64,000 nt of DNA. Origin: Rhizopus arrhizus. Lineage: Eukaryota; Mucoromycota; Mucoromycetes; Mucorales; Rhizopodaceae. The stretch spans positions 1,054,001 through 1,118,000 of the forward strand of contig JAKZZE010000001.1 in the NCBI GenBank assembly GCA_024220505.1. Reading direction: 5' to 3'. Both the position numbers and the translations under genes were made by a program. A model generated the notes under the pieces. That model saw only the letters and a program-made list of their open reading frames with translations. It searched no databases and was not told the DNA's origin. Shown in pieces: positions 11,900 through 23,885 of the stretch; the stretch's first letter is position 1, and the number at the start of each line of letters is the position of its first letter.

Positions 11900-13327
11900 G
11901 AAAATAAGCCTTTTAATCTTACTCATACCTACTTGGATGACTTATACTATTTACACTTTTTACCTGAAACATGAAGAGGACCTGAAGCAAATAAAGATTA
12001 AATTAGATATTTTACAAAAAAAAAAAGTTTAAAGTCCACATTAGTTATTTTTACCTTTTTAGTATGCTCATCTTTGGTGTAAAAATAAATTTTTGTTTTT
12101 TTGTACATAATAGCTTCTTTTAAAACTATAAACCAATTAAATATATAATTCTTATGCTTATGCTTCATTTTCAGTACAAAATCTATGCTTTTGAGTGATT
12201 AAGTTTTGAAAAATAGCAATTTTGAAATTCGAGTAATATTCGGTATTATTTGTAGTGACTGTATATCCTTTTTATTTTTATTCTACTCAATAGAACAAAT
12301 TGATGTAAACATGTTCATTTAAGACTTGTTCTTACTGAGTTATCTGTAAAAATCTTTCAAGGAGGATTGTAGGACTTTAAAACTAACAAGGGTCCTCATT
12401 TTTTTTTTGAAAAAAGTTCTCTGGTGGTGTATCAGGAATGACTCTCGATTAGTTGTAGTAGGAAATATTTGTGAAATAACGATAACAATTCCACTGAACA
12501 TGGGGTGCTTAAATGAACAGAGAGAGAGAATATCTGTGATGAGTCTAGAAGCTCTGAGATTTGTTGGGGAGGTGTAAATCAGTGGTTCAGAATCATTGTG
12601 TGATTCGGAATAATGGCAGAGGACATTACTGCTGTATAAGCTTCAATAAAAAAGGGCAAAAGCTACTTTACATGAACATCAATAGGTTGCTGTACGATAG
12701 ATTAATGTCAAGAGTTTGTAATTGAACCCTTATGTCAAAATAAGGTTAATGGGTGCAATCATCTTTAGAAAGAGTAAGTCAGGGGCATATCAAACAGACC
12801 AGTCAACATGGTCCAATCCAATATGAGAATAACAGACCAAATTAGTCAACTCGGGCCAGCCAAGAATTTTGGGGTTCAAAAGAAAACTCAGAACGACTTG
12901 GCAACTGAACTAATTAGACAGTACAAGACAAAGGATTGAATTGTGAATAACAAGGTACATGGTGAACGCTTTCTCTATTCTTCATGGCAGCATAAAATCA
13001 TTAGCTAGTGTTTAATCATGCTTCCATGTAACCATGCGACACACATGCTCACCCTGTCAACACATCTAATTAATTTCTCTCTGGCAATTAACCAAAAAAA
13101 GTAAAGTGTTTTCCGAAAAAGTCGTTGTTCCCGAGTCTATCATATCATCTACTCCTTGTTGGAAATGAATATCTAATACGGGAACTCATTTATTGAAAAA
13201 AAAAAAGGGAACTTCAATTTGGTTGATCACGACTATTTAAACAACACTCTTTTTCTTCTTCTTCACATCTCATACTCTTTTTCTTCAACGCCGGCCGTTT
13301 TATTATTTTGCATACATCATCCTCATC
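11900..13327. other. Intergenic region upstream of the DPBB gene
   Basis: About 1.4 kb with scattered stops in all frames. I could not support any gene, tRNA or repeat. The last 250 bp (T-rich with TTCTTCTTCTTC near 13255) look like the promoter and leader of the secreted protein gene. Confidence 0.45.
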
Positions 13328-13687
13328 ATGAAGGCATCATTTATTCTCTCCTCTGTTTTCTTCTTTTTGGTGAACGTCAAAGCTGCTCCAGTGGAAAAGC
13401 GTACTTCAATGTCTGGTGATGGCACATTTTATGAAGTTGGTTTAGGATCCTGTGGAGATACCAATAGTAATTCAGAATTAGTGGCTGCCCTTTCCTCTTC
13501 TCTTATGAGCAGTGGTGATTATTGTGGAAAGAAGATTACAATCAAAAGTTCCAAAGGGTCAGTTACGGTCAAGGTGGTCGATACATGTCCCAGTTGTGCC
13601 AAGGGTGATGTTGATCTGAGTCCTACTGCATTTAAAAAGCTCGGTTCTCTCAGTGAAGGACGGATTGATATCACTTGGTCTATCTAA
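13328..13687 (+). CDS. Secreted double-psi beta-barrel (RlpA/expansin-like) protein
   Basis: A small single-exon gene of 119 residues. The start MKASFILSSVFFFLVNVKAA is a signal peptide with a cleavage site near AxA. APVEKR follows, a likely Kex2-type KR processing site. The mature domain (DGTFYEVGLGSCGDTN, then VKVVDTCPSCAKGDVDLSPT and GRIDITWSI) is a lone double-psi beta-barrel of the RlpA-like/barwin-like type. It has the DTCPxC...DLSP motif in which the aspartates line the groove. Four cysteines in the mature part suggest two disulfides. Such proteins are wall-associated or wall-loosening, but the precise role is not known. The 3' end lies 94 bp from the convergent TEM1 gene. A shorter overlapping start near 13219 is in another frame and not used. 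Confidence 0.88.
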   Translation: MKASFILSSVFFFLVNVKAAPVEKRTSMSGDGTFYEVGLGSCGDTNSNSELVAALSSSLMSSGDYCGKKITIKSSKGSVTVKVVDTCPSCAKGDVDLSPTAFKKLGSLSEGRIDITWSI

Positions 13688-13781
13688 ATTGATTGTAAAT
13701 AGAAGCGAAAACAGGCCTTTTCGTACTCTCTTTTTGTATAAAAATAGCATAAACAATAAACCAAATATGAACTATATTTTA

Positions 13782-14623
13782 TTAACAATGTCTGTATTCA
13801 AGGATGGGTCCGCCAATTTCAGATATTTCAGGAAGAGTACAATTCAAATCGAATACTTTTGCCAAAACGATTTTGTAAATCTTCTGTATATTGATTGATT
13901 CCGCCGCAGAACAAAATATGAGCGGTGCTTTCATTGCTCTAGAATAATTTCTTGCCTGTATAATTACAGATAAGTCCTCTTTAAATATTTATTAATATTG
14001 CTTTACTTGTCTGGTCATCTCTTGTTGATGTTCAAAAGATAAATCTACAAATTCATCATATTTTGTGCCAACCAATAAAGGTACAGCAGTCTACAGTATA
14101 AAATGAGCCATCATCATAAAATACAGGTAATGATCTTTACCATAGTTATTCCTCTCACTTGTCTATGCCATTCTCGAAGATTATTTAATGACGACAGTTT
14201 TGATAAATCAAAAGTAAAAAGAATAGCTACAGCATCATTGCATACAAAAGGTAACATACTCGCAAACTGTTTTTGTCCTATGATGGTCTTACTCGGTTTG
14301 CTATCATTGTTCATAAATCTATTTTACCTCCTAAATCCCAAATACTAAATGTAATCTCTGTTTGTCGAATTGATATTGATTTTTCCATAAAATTAACGCC
14401 TAGTGTCTGTACATATTCTGGATCATAGGCTCCTTCTGCATATTTAATCATCAAACTTGTCTTTCCTATCTGTGCATCACCAACAATGCCTATCTTTAGT
14501 ATAACACTACACACAAGATTAATACACGAATTAAAGCTTAGGATGTAATTACTTATTATTGGTTGAATGATTCACTGCTTCAGTTGAAGGAGAGGATGTC
14601 TGAATAGGTTCACTTGAGTTCAT
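13782..14623 (-). CDS. TEM1: Tem1/Spg1 septation-initiation Ras-like GTPase
   Basis: This GTPase triggers the mitotic exit/septation initiation network from the spindle pole body. The start at 14623 gives [20 protein letters not shown], an N-terminal Ser/Thr-rich extension. The G domain follows: P-loop [17 protein letters not shown] (GDAQIGKTS is the Tem1/Spg1 variant), switch I around [14 protein letters not shown], and switch II in FSIWDLGG. Next come the [18 protein letters not shown] block, the NKxD equivalent VGTKYDEF, and [20 protein letters not shown]. The C-terminus ([20 protein letters not shown]) lacks a CaaX box, as expected for this subfamily. Five exons are visible. The hallmark TLGVNFMEK and VGTKYD make the assignment firm. 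It probably acts upstream of a Cdc15/Sid1-type kinase. Confidence 0.92.
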
Positions 14624-14822
14624 TATATAACATATACACTTGTTTTTTTCTTTTTTTGAAAAAAAAAAAAAGAAAAAGAAAAGAAAAACAAGTAATCAGG
14701 TTATAAACATTTTTCTCATTTATAAAACAATGAAGTCTTTTTTTAATGCTAATTCATTATGGAATAAGAAAAAAAAAAGGTAATTTCTTTATTGTATATC
14801 TAAGCTTATTATTACAAATTTG

Positions 14823-16544
14823 CTACAGAAATCCTGTTCTTTTTCCAATAGCAATCATTACTGCTACATAAAGTAGCATTCCTAATACGATCCAAAAGAA
14901 CCATACTAAATCTTTTTCATCTTGACCCGGTACATGAACATTCATACCAAATAAACTACCTACCAAATTCTACATAGTATAATATAAATAACCATACTAA
15001 CACCATTATAAACATGACAACTTACCAAAGGAACAATAATAGTAGCAAAAAAAGTGAGTCTGTTGATGACTTCATTTGTAGTATTACCAGCCTGTGAAAG
15101 TTCAATTGTAATTTGACCAAGATAATTTCTATGTGCACGACCAAGAATCAAATCATAATGGTTTACATTCTGTAACATAGTGATAATATGATCTTGAATG
15201 TCACCCAAATAAAGGGTTACTTCATGATGTGCCTTCACTTCATCCAGCTCTGTTTCTGGCGTCGCATTATCTAATGATCTCATATAATCCATTTCTTTTG
15301 CCTTATCTTCATAACGCTTAATTAAGCTTCGAAGCACATCTGCTTTGGGCCCCAATAGACGCAATAACTGCATCACTGTCTTTCTGCAACTGCCAATTCT
15401 TCGCAACATGTCATTTTGTTCTGATCCATTCAACACCAGCACAAGGTCATCAATGGAATCCACTTCTAACTCGGTGTGCTGAATCAGAGGTGCAAATCCA
15501 TCTGTGATACTATCAATCAATGCATAATTAATCCACTCTGGTGTTACTTTAATAAAGTCTTTGAGTTGATGAATACGACGTCTCACGTTATGAGGATGAG
15601 GAAGATCTTGAAAACGAAACTAATTGTGATGTATTAGTTTCTCATGATACTGTCATATATAACCTACTGTTAATACACCATCCTTAAAGACAATAATGTA
15701 AAAATTGATGGCATCAAGATAATTAGGGCTATTAAAATCTTGATTGAAAGTACGGAAACTGACAAACATGTAATGTTGAAAGATTTCACATTTTTCACGA
15801 GATTCTTGTGCCTGGATATCTTCGGTTGTAAGGGGATGAATACGAAAGATCTACTTTGTATTAATTCACAAAGATCTATATACATCTTGTTTTAGTAGAT
15901 GATCACTTGCCTTACTGATTGTCCTCATCTCATCATTTGTAGGAGCATAAATATCGATCCACCAATTGGTGGTATCCATCAATATTCCAGCCACAGTTCT
16001 ATCTGTATTGGGTGCTTTTGTCATAAATAACTTTTGAAGTGATCTGCTTTCAAGTGAACCCAATTCATCAGAATAAAAGGTATATCGATTCACTTCTTGA
16101 TCTATGCTTGAAGGATCCTAAAAAGAAAGAAAGAAAGAAAGAAAAGGTCAACATAATACTAATAAGTGTGATTTCAATATGTCTTTTTACCTTCACATTC
16201 TCTCCATAAAGACTATATCTCCTTGACATGAATCCTTTTTCACTTGTTTTGCTATCTAAAAGATCATCTAATTTAGCTGTCAATTTTCGTTCTTCTTCTA
16301 TATCAGTCGGCCTCTTTAATAAGCTTTTTAAAGCGTTGGTATCTAGTGTTGGATGTGGGTCGCTGTTATTTTCTGAGTAGGGATAACAAATGTCGACATC
16401 AGCCGAATTTCTTCTTGGAGAATCAGAATCAATCACTTGTTGAGGAGGTGTAGAGCATGTCGATTCAGGTTCCATTTGTAATACATAGTCACTAGGAGGA
16501 ACTGATCCTACGAATGACCTCAATGGGTGAACTTGATCTTCCAT
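14823..16544 (-). CDS. CorA-family magnesium transporter
   Basis: This is a CorA-type Mg2+ channel. The signature YGMN equivalent is visible near the C-terminus as NLVGSLFGMNVHVPGQ, between two membrane segments (ATIIVPLNLVGSLF and VWFFWIVLGMLLYVAVMIAI). The N-terminal half is a regulatory region: a Ser/Pro-rich tail to about residue 150, the CorA alpha/beta domain (RTVAGILMDTTNWWIDIYAP, HPLTTEDIQAQESREKCEIF) and the long stalk helix (TPEWINYALIDSITDGFAPL). Exons are split by introns near 14970-15024, 15584-15618, 15850-15885 and 16120-16190. It is closer to the fungal plasma-membrane Alr/Mnr group with long N-termini than to mitochondrial Mrs2, which I infer from the architecture only. Upstream it faces PTH2 divergently with a 152-bp gap. 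Confidence 0.9.
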
Positions 16545-16696
16545 AACAAAAACTTGCTTTTTAACATTAAGAAAGAGAAAGAGAAAGGGAGCTGGAGTAA
16601 ATTGTTGCTCTTGGTTATTAGAAAAATTAAATGATTTGAGTTTGAAAATTGTATTGTGAATAAGACCAGTTTCACTTGGTTTAGTTTTAAAAAATA

Positions 16697-17519
16697 ATGG
16701 ACGTACCTATTGCCACTGTTGCTGCTACTGCCCTTGTTTCTTTAGTTACTGGTTATTTCATTGGAAAGCTTTCTGTTTCAAAGGTAATTTGATTTACTGT
16801 TAGAAGATTATTCCAGAGTGCCATTAAGCTAAAATCTATTTTTTTTTTCTGGTTTAAAAAAGAATCCCAAAGATGTGAAAAAAGAAAAAATAGACGCAAA
16901 GAAATATAATGAGTTTAAATTAGTAAAGCATTTTAGATAATAATACCAGCTAATACTAACACATTCACAGACACTTGTCGTTAGATCTGATCTTGGCATG
17001 TCAAAAGGCAAAATAGCCGCTCAGGTAACAACAATGATTTTTTTTATGAAGTAAAAAGGGGCTTATTAGACTATAGTGTGGGCATGCGACATTAGCTTGT
17101 TATAAAGTCACCAAAAAAGTAAACCCTGAGGTAATATGATACAGAAAGACGAAACGCGATTTTTAATCCTTCTTTTTGTTTCAGACTTTAAAAGCTTGGG
17201 AACACGCTAGTCAACCCAAAGTTGCACTCAAATGCGACAGTGAAGAAAAATTGTAAAAGAAAAGAAATAATTCTGTACTGCATGTTGACTTATGTATTCT
17301 ATAGACTAAAGCTACAAGCAGTTGCTCTTGGTCTTGGTTTAACAGCACAGACCATTAAAGACGCAGGTCGTACACAAATCGCACCAGGATCTCGTACTGT
17401 TTTAGGCATTGGACCAGGTAAGTTTTGGATTTGTATACTGGAAGGTGATAATTATATGTGTGTATGTAGGTCCATCAGAATTAATAGATCAGGTCACTAG
17501 TCACTTGAAACTTCTTTAA
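16697..17519 (+). CDS. PTH2: Peptidyl-tRNA hydrolase 2
   Basis: Pth2 cleaves the ester bond of peptidyl-tRNAs dropped from stalled ribosomes and sits on the mitochondrial outer surface. The first exon encodes an N-terminal membrane anchor ([20 protein letters not shown]). The catalytic PTH2 domain follows: [20 protein letters not shown], with the conserved K and H of the family in GKIAAQCGHAT, then [17 protein letters not shown]. The C-terminus is [40 protein letters not shown] and HLKLL. Six exons with small introns are visible. The last donor splits the GPG before GPSELID. The architecture and length (about 190 residues) are standard for fungal Pth2. A T-rich leader precedes the start. Confidence 0.93.
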
Positions 17520-17885
17520 TGCACAAAATTGTTTGTTGTGCAAAAGCAATGTAAGGGACATCATAATCTCTGTTGTTTTGTGTTCATATTATTGTTACCT
17601 TTACACAAAATGTATCTCATCAATTATTGTTACTTTCGTTTCTTATTAACAAAGCAGACTCTCTGTTAGCAATAAAATGCCTCTCTCTCTCGTCTATAAA
17701 AGAAATATTTATATCCTCAATTAGCCTACCAGAAAGAGGTTCCTTTTTTGTTCCTACCATTTTTCTAAACTGGTTTTCTGCTGCTGGTATCATATTAAAA
17801 CGCCGAATCTTTGTTCATGGAAATCCTTTTTACTTTTTTATTTTTTTTATTTCTTCTTTCTCTTTTTCTCATAAATCTTTATTTA

Positions 17886-20239
17886 ATGGAGGCTTTTGTT
17901 ACTCTTGTTGCAACTGACTTATATGCATCTGGAGCTTTGGTTATTGCCCATCGCCTTAGAGAGTTAGGTTCTAAGAAAGATCTCGTTTGTCTCGTGACAC
18001 CCAATATATCTGCTCAAGTCCAAAGTATACTTTCCAAACTCTACAAAATAGTGCTTGTCGACACGATGCGTTCTCGTGATATGGCCAATTTACAACTGTT
18101 GGGTAGGCCTGACTTGGACATCACATTCACCAAGATTCATGCTTGGCGCTTGAGCCAATACAGTAAAATTGTCTTTTTGGACGCAGACACGTTCCCCTTT
18201 CAAAACTTGGATGCATTGTTCGACAGACCCTCCTTTTCGGCTGCACCAGATGCTGGCTGGCCCGATTGTTTCAATTCTGGTGTATTTGTTACAGAACCAT
18301 CTGAGTCTGTCTATTGTGATCTCGTAGAGCTTGCTTCTCAACAAGGTTCATTTGATGGTAAGGTTTTATCATTTGTGTGTGTGTGTACTGAAAAAAAAAA
18401 CGGTGTGTTTAGGCGGAGACCAGGGACTTTTAAACACCTATTTCAGTTCATGGCCTGATTCACCATCACACAGACTTCCATTTACTTTTAATACAACCCC
18501 AACGGCACAATATGGGTATATTATTATTCATAAAAGTAAAGAGAGAGAAAGAGAAAGCTAACTCTACTGTAGATATGCACCAGCACAAGTACAGTATGGG
18601 CATACCATCAACCTTGTCCATTTTATTGGACAAAATAAACCTTGGAAATATCAAAGGTTTGCAGATGGAAAAGTATTGCCGATGGGTGACTCATGGGAAG
18701 GTACACAAGACATGATTCAAGCTTGGTGGGATACTTGGGATAAATATTATGGAAGGGTAAGTGTGTAAGAGAGTAGAAAGCAAGAAATTAAAGCAACATG
18801 AATTTAGATCTCCCCTTATCATCTTTTTTCGGGATACTTTACATTTGATGATGAATTCCAAACACGTCCTATTATGCGTTTTCACGAAACAATTCAAAAT
18901 GCTTGGGAAAATGAAAAGTTTGATATAACAGATACCAGAAGACATGTCAATCCTATGCCTCCATTATCCACAATTACAGTTACCCAGCCAGATTGGTTAC
19001 AAGAAGTATTAATTGCTGAACATGAACACGAACATAAAGTAAGTTTAATAATCCGAGCGAACTTTGTTTTAACTTGGTAGAATTATTTTAGAAGGAAGTG
19101 GAACACGTCGCAAGGCAATCTGTTGAGCAGCAAGAACCCTACCCTATGATCCACTGGGATCCCGCTCATCAAAACCCTCCCAACACCGGATCTTTGGGGG
19201 CTGACATTCCCGACTTATCCAGTTATACAAACGTTTGGGATCAATCGCTTCAGGATCAGCAGCAGCATATTTGGGTTGCACCTGTATTCCGTCCTGAGCC
19301 TGAAATTATGAAGAAGCCTGAATATGCCCAATACAGACAAGAAGAAGAAAGACATGAAGAATACTATCGAGAGGAGCACCGTCCAGAAAAGACATATAAG
19401 GAAGAAAGTAATCAGGCTGAGCATAAACAAGATGAGCATCGTCAAGAAGGATTTCATCAAGAAGAGTACCATCAGGAAGGATCTCATCAAGCAGAGTACC
19501 ATCAAGAAGAATATCATCAAGTTGAGCAACATCAGAAGGAAGTTTATCAGGAGCATCATAATCAGGATGAACATATTCATGAGGAGCATCACCAAAGAGA
19601 ATGTTATCAAGAAGAATCGCATCAGATAGAACATGTTCAGGAACAACAGCATAAAAGTGAATCACAAACACAGGAAGAACAACATACAGGCCACCTTAGA
19701 AATGATGAAGAGAATCGTCAAGAAAGCCACGAAGAGACTTATCCAATTGCCTTTCCTTGGGAGGCCAATCCTGAGCATTTTCCTACTCCTACTCGTGTTT
19801 GGCAAGATGAGAATTATGGTTTTGGTAAATAATATTTTAAAAAAGGGAGAAAAGTACATAACTCTGGCTTTTTTTTTTTGTAGTTGAAAGCCGAGAAGAA
19901 GAAACTAATCATGCTGGAAGTATAGAAGAGAGTGTATATGTAGATGCTTATGAACATAGTGGAAAAATGCATGAGGATCAGAAAATGCATACAGAAACTT
20001 ACGAACATGTAGAAAAAGTACAAGAGGAAACATATAATCAGGATTGCAAACATATTGATGGGAGGGAGGAGATACACGATCAAAGCTATGATTACGTTGA
20101 TAACCAAGAGCATGATAATGCTATTTTGACCTCCAATGATGCTCATATCATACATGGGGAAGTCCAAGAAGCGGCTACAAATAAGCATTTTCAATCTAAT
20201 TATACTAAGCTGCAAGAAGAAAACCTTAAAGTGTAAGCA

Positions 20240-20271
<32 letters not shown>

Positions 20272-23200
20272 AGGACGAAAATGAAACTTATAACATTTTA
20301 ACATACAGAACAGAACAAGTTGAGGAAACTATAAAAGTTGTAGAAGAGGACGAAAAAATAATTGACGTTGATTGTCATCAAGAGATTATCGAAGAAAAAG
20401 ATAATCTCATGACTGAAGACAAGACGACCAATACAGCTGCTGCATTTGCTATTGACGAAGCCTTGAGCCCTTCAGTTCAAACAAGGATTGGTGAATTGAT
20501 TGCAGACCTACACAAGGATGAAAATGACGATGATGTTAGCGACAGAGATCTTATTCCAATCAATTTCAAACCATCCAGCAAACTGCAATCTGGCATGTAC
20601 ACACCATCACCACTAGGTAGTCGCAGCGCCAGCAGAGTTGGTAGCCGTTCTGGAAGTCGCAGATCAAGTATTGTCTCTAGTCGACGTAATTCTTTGTCCG
20701 GAACCCAAAAGCGGACGCTTACTGATACTGCTTTATCAACTTCAGTTCTGGTTGAAACAAGAGAACAACCTTCTAGTCTTTTTGCCACGGATAAAATATC
20801 TGTATTTAGTCGCAAGACACCTTATACCTCTGCTGCTGTTACACCTGCTGTCGTACTTACACCTGAATTTGAAACAAGTAGTTACTTTCATAATGAAGAG
20901 ATCCTTACAGAACAAGATGACTTTTTACAGCCTTCTGCCTATTGTCTGAGCGAGTCTTTAGAAATGGCTCATCAAACAAAAAGCCCTGCTGTCGAGACAT
21001 GGAATCCCTTGGACGCATTGACAAAGCTCAAATCGCAGAGTGAAAGCATGGTCCTCAAGCAATCCTTGACAGAAGCTCTAAATCGTGCTGTTAAGGAACA
21101 GGAAGAGTTGGATAATCTCGAACAACTTGAATCAGCCGTTAAAATTCCCAGAAAGAAGAAAAGTATGGCATTCAAATCTGTTTGGAATAATGAAGAAGAG
21201 GAAGAAGAATTGCCTAGTGCTCTTTTGTCTGGCCAATCTTCTCCTCGTACACCAGTCATTCGTGGCATGACGTCGAATTTGTCAAATGAAATCGAACAAG
21301 AAAAGGAAAGGTATCGTCAACAGCGTGAGTCACTGCTGTTAGCTCAGCCTCAAAATGCAGTAGCATCTCTTTTAGAGGCAGAGTTGGACCTTTCGAGAGG
21401 AACTCTATTCAAGAGAAGACATTATGAAACACAGAGCGAGATACCTTATGAAGCTCAGGATACACCTTTCCCCCTAACCCATTCTAAAGAAGAGGATGAA
21501 GAAGAGGAAAGTTTACATACGGCTTATTATAGTGAAGATGTGATAAAGGAAGCACAAAAGAGACTCAGTATGCTGACAAGTAGTCAAAAATTGGACGATA
21601 TAAGTAACAATGAGCCACTGCCCTTACCAACAGATACATTTATTCCTAGCAATAAGCCTATTGTGAGACCTTCTCACATGTATCAGCAAGACGGATCAAT
21701 GCCTTCATTTAGCTCATCCTTTGATAGCAAGAAGTACTATCCTAATTTTGGCTTTGATGAACAGCATAAGCTTAAAATTTATCAATCTGATTTAATAGAA
21801 CCTGAAATAATTGCTAGCATGAAGTCAGCAAACATTTTGCAAGTCAAAGAAGGCCCCTTATCGAAGAGTACTGAAAAGACTCTTGAAGAAAATGATGAAC
21901 AAAAGGTATCTGTAGAAGTCGAGCAACAAGTAACCGTAAACCCTTGTGAAAACGAAAGCACAGAAGAAAATATAGTTGTAGAGTATCAAGAAAGGCCAAA
22001 GATTGAGTCTGTGGAAAAAGATGATCTAGAGAAGAAATCTACAAAAGAGATCGGAAAACAAGGTTGTAGTTTGGTTGAGGACGAATCTGTTGAGAAGCTT
22101 GAAGGAAAAGAAAAGGAAAAAGCTACAAGTGAAATAGTTATTGAAACGCATGAACAAACACCAACCAAAGAAGTTGTTGAAGTAGAAATTATCGATAAGC
22201 AAGAAGAGAATTTGACTGACAAGGCTACGGAAAAGGAATGTTTAATGCCTTCAGATGAAGACTGGATAACTGTTGCAAAGGAGACTCTAATAACCAAAGA
22301 GAGCGAAAATGATTTGGCTGAAAGTAGCTTAAAAGAAGAAATTTTAACTATTTCGGAAGAAGACTTGGTAACAATCAAAAAAAGGGAATTGTTGAAAGAA
22401 GAAAAAGAGCAAGCTCCTATGAAAGATGAATCATTCCCATCTGCAACCAAAAAAAATACAGAGCAAACGTGTGTTATTGGAGAATTGGTGGTAACTGGTG
22501 AAACACAAGATGTACAAAGCATAATAGATTCAATTAATGTTCATAAGGAAAAAGAAGAACATTCTGCAACAAAAAGCAAGGAAGCGCTTGAGGAAGAAGT
22601 TTTTGAGCATCATATCACTGCAAAAGCAACCGATTTATCCATAACAAAGCAAACGGACGTGGATATATTGAGAATTAGAGAAAAAGATGAGATTCAATTC
22701 AAAGGAACACAACCTTCAGAAACCTCCAAACAGTTGGTTGAAGACACAATTATAATTAATGAAGACCGCACTGAGGAGCAAATTGAAGAAGAGAAACCTC
22801 AGGAACATATTGAGATCCAAAAAGAAACAGCTAAAGAGATTAAAACAGATCAATCCGTTGAGATCTATGAAGTTGAAGAAGAAGAATTTGACAACGTTAA
22901 AATTGGACGTTATGAAATTGAAGGACTGGTGGTTGAAAGTGATTCACAGGAGTCAATTTCTGAAAGCCTCATAGAAACAGTGGAAGCTGAAACAGTAGAG
23001 CATGAATATCGTACGGAAACATTAGAGTTTGAAGAAGATGAAGAAATTTTAGAAGTTGAGGAGATAGATAGTGGATCTCATATTACTACTTTAGAACTTG
23101 AAGATGAAGATTTGGAAATTGAATCAATGGACGATGAGTTCCAAGTGGAAATAATGGAACTTGAAGAAGAAGACGTGAGCTCTGATGAAATAGTTCAAGA

Positions 23201-23885
23201 ATCTAATGTGGAAACAATCGAAATTAAAAATGAAGTTTTAGTGACTGAAATTTCGAGTCGCGAAGCTGACACGGAAATAATAGAAATTGAAACAGATGTT
23301 GTAGAGCCTGAGAAGAGAAGCCAAGAAATCAATGTAGAAACGACAATGATCACTATGGAACCTATGGAAATAGAATACGGCTCCCAAAATGCTGAAGCAA
23401 CAAGCAACGAAATTAATGTGGAAACTATAGAAACAAATGCTTTAAAGATTGAAACAATTAACCGTGAAGTTGATGCGAAAATACTAGAAACTAAAACATT
23501 TCCTAAGAGGATGTCAGAATCTGTTACCAGCGAGATTATTGGCAGCTCTAGCTTTTACACCGCGTCAAGCTCTCTCCCTAGCTCTACAGAATCCCTTAGA
23601 CGTAGCGCAACGATGCCTGCTCGAAAACTTTCCATTGCAGAATCTCTTCTTTCTTTCTCAAGGCCAACTGTTACATCTATTGTAACAACTCCTGTTATTG
23701 TAGAAGCGTTTGAACGAAATAGCGATTCTTCTTCATTGAGAGAAGATATTGTTTCAAGAGTAAGAACATATGCAAGATCAAGAACAATCTCTACAGCTTC
23801 CATAGAATCGGTATCAGCTTCATCTAGATCAGCATCAAATGCTCGTCCCTTTAATTCAGATTCGAAAAACACGCCTTCGCCCTAG
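17886..23885 (+). CDS. Glycogenin with very long acidic C-terminal tail
   Basis: Glycogenin is the self-glucosylating primer of glycogen synthesis (GT8 fold). The N-terminal 260 residues show MEAFVTLVATDLYASGALVI, the LPxxR-like HRLRELG, the metal site DAD in IVFLDADTFPF, FNSGVFV, GDQGLLNTYF, and the acceptor-tyrosine loop AQYGYAPAQVQYG. The conserved HFIGQNKPWKYQRF follows. About six introns interrupt it. The sixth, at 20233-20272, contains an AAT trinucleotide run. After the catalytic part come an H/Q/E-rich repeat region (19340-19670, repeating HQEEYHQE-like units), the typical fungal glycogenin PIAFPWEANPEHFPTPTRVW block, and a Glu/Ser-rich tail to 23885. The total is roughly 1,880 residues, against 350-700 usually. 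Joining the last large exon to the gene depends on one GTGTAAG donor, so a separate gene is possible. Confidence 0.82.
19340..19670 (+). repeat. In-frame H/Q/E tandem repeats inside glycogenin
   Basis: A degenerate 15-18-nt repeat built from CATCAAGAAGAGTACCATCA-like units encodes alternating His-Gln-Glu-Glu/Ala-Tyr. Neighbouring units differ by point changes and short indels of whole codons, so the frame is kept. This is typical of slippage-driven expansion in a disordered linker. Confidence 0.8.

Noticed and set aside
19215..19671. Long minus-strand open frames antisense to the glycogenin repeats
   Set aside because: They are Leu/Met- and Asp-rich shadows of the CAT/CAA/GAA repeat on the coding strand and have no splice context or homology signal.
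21986..22522. 178-codon minus-strand frame inside the glycogenin tail
   Set aside because: Ser/Phe/Thr-rich complement of a Glu/Lys-rich coding tract; no start context.
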